DNA from: Azadirachta indica
Taxonomy: Eukaryota > Streptophyta > Magnoliopsida > Sapindales > Meliaceae
DNA length: 64,000 nucleotides
Direction of reading: 5' to 3'
NCBI GenBank assembly: GCA_022749755.1
Contig: CM040447.1
Location: forward strand, 12,332,087 to 12,396,086
This document shows, in pieces, positions 63,497 through 64,000 of the stretch (position 1 is the stretch's first letter; each line of letters opens with the position of its first letter). The notes under the pieces are model-generated. The model was not told the DNA's origin. It saw nothing but the letters and a program-made list of their open reading frames with translations, and made no database searches. Made by a program: the position numbers and the translations under genes.

Positions 63497-64000
63497 TCAA
63501 CCAGTCCATCTGGCAGGAAGTTTCCAGTTTTTATGCCAGTATATTGACACTCTTGACCATAATGGGAAGCCAAAATTGTACTCGAGTGGCCGATCAGCAG
63601 GCCCGCCAACTATCATAGGTAACCATAGGTATCTTGAGTCCCTCAAGTCAACAGGATTCCATCGATCAGCCATGAAAATATACGAACCTGGAAGCCCTGG
63701 CAAAGGTATTACGTACGTGCTCTGGGAGAAAAAGGTTGTTTGTCGAAACATTTTGTTCCCTCCCATACATGGGTTTCCCATTGTCTCCCACGGCCCCATA
63801 ACTGACTCAGCTGCATGGACCAGCGCTTCATTTGGAGCCCATCCTGTGCAGCCGGAAGTGATCATGTAGTAAGTTCCCTGGTGTTTGAAAAGGGCCGGGG
63901 CTTCCCGGTGTTCTCCAACAAGAATCCTTCTCACAACATTTGAGACATCAAGATAATCTGGGGTTAGTGGTCCAATGTGGAGTTCACTGTTGTCCTCGGA
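63497..64000 (-). CDS. Glycoside hydrolase family 43 protein, 3' part
   Basis: The last 167 codons of a minus-strand gene that continues beyond the right edge; the frame is open from 64000 to the TGA at 63497-63499. The sequence carries GH43-type blocks, EAPALFKHQGTYYMITSGCT and GWAPNEALVHAAESVMGPWE, then FFSQSTYVIPLPG and IFMADRWNP, and ends in a conserved tryptophan-rich tail. It resembles the plant GH43 proteins known in Arabidopsis as GH43A/GH43B, Golgi enzymes that trim beta-1,3-galactan of arabinogalactan proteins. The glutamate in REAPALF is the usual catalytic-acid position of the family. No intron is seen in this part. The exact substrate cannot be read from a partial sequence. Confidence 0.9.
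   Translation of the reverse strand, partial: SEDNSELHIGPLTPDYLDVSNVVRRILVGEHREAPALFKHQGTYYMITSGCTGWAPNEALVHAAESVMGPWETMGNPCMGGNKMFRQTTFFSQSTYVIPLPGLPGSYIFMADRWNPVDLRDSRYLWLPMIVGGPADRPLEYNFGFPLWSRVSIYWHKNWKLPARWTG

Overview
This window is nuclear DNA from a eudicot plant. Genes are sparse and split by introns with GT..AG borders, the spacers are very AT-rich, and the transposons (hAT, Mutator-like, Ty3/gypsy, Ty1/copia) and protein families (SHORT-ROOT GRAS factor, NPH3/BTB, plastid APS kinase, CYP65) are typical of plants. A woody dicot such as Citrus would fit, but the species cannot be proved from the sequence alone.

Layout. Positions 1-13,400 hold a decayed RPL26 pseudogene (475-881), a 3.7-kb hAT transposon with a broken BED/RICESLEEPER-type transposase (968-4698), the intact ribosomal protein gene RPL26 (8840-9280, minus) and an older duplicate of only its 3' flank (about 10376-12215). 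Two nearly identical 525-bp direct repeats (5436-5960 and 12230-12754) bracket the intact gene. Positions 13,439-18,391 hold a four-exon NPH3/BTB gene. Its second intron carries a 2.1-kb foldback element with 9-bp target duplications, and the uninserted form of the same target site lies 300 bp away. Positions 20,210-26,707 are a decayed Ty3/gypsy LTR element lacking the distal half of integrase. Positions 28,770-32,830 are a row of three elements with terminal inverted repeats, at least two of them Mutator-like. Positions 34,507-38,154 hold a seven-exon APS kinase gene. Positions 40,271-43,738 hold two minus-strand genes: a probable 65-residue membrane protein and a conserved-looking acidic/coiled-coil protein of unknown function. 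Positions 45,962-54,563 hold the U-box/cyclophilin gene CYP65, whose 5-kb intron 7 contains an antisense copia element and whose last exon has an apparent one-base insertion. Positions 58,414-59,907 hold SHORT-ROOT, preceded directly by a six-residue upstream ORF. The right edge (63,497-64,000, minus) is the 3' end of a GH43 glycoside hydrolase gene.

The host genes are not functionally clustered: translation (RPL26), probable light/auxin signalling adaptor (NPH3-like), sulfate activation (APK), spliceosome-linked isomerase/ubiquitin ligase (CYP65), root radial patterning (SHR) and cell-wall glycan trimming (GH43). The shared theme is mobile DNA: at least seven insertions from four superfamilies, most with recognisable target-site duplications. 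No novel multi-gene system was found. The most useful leads are the scattered RPL26 duplication with its young 525-bp repeats, the foldback insertion with an in-window empty site, the CYP65 frameshift and the uORF abutting SHR.
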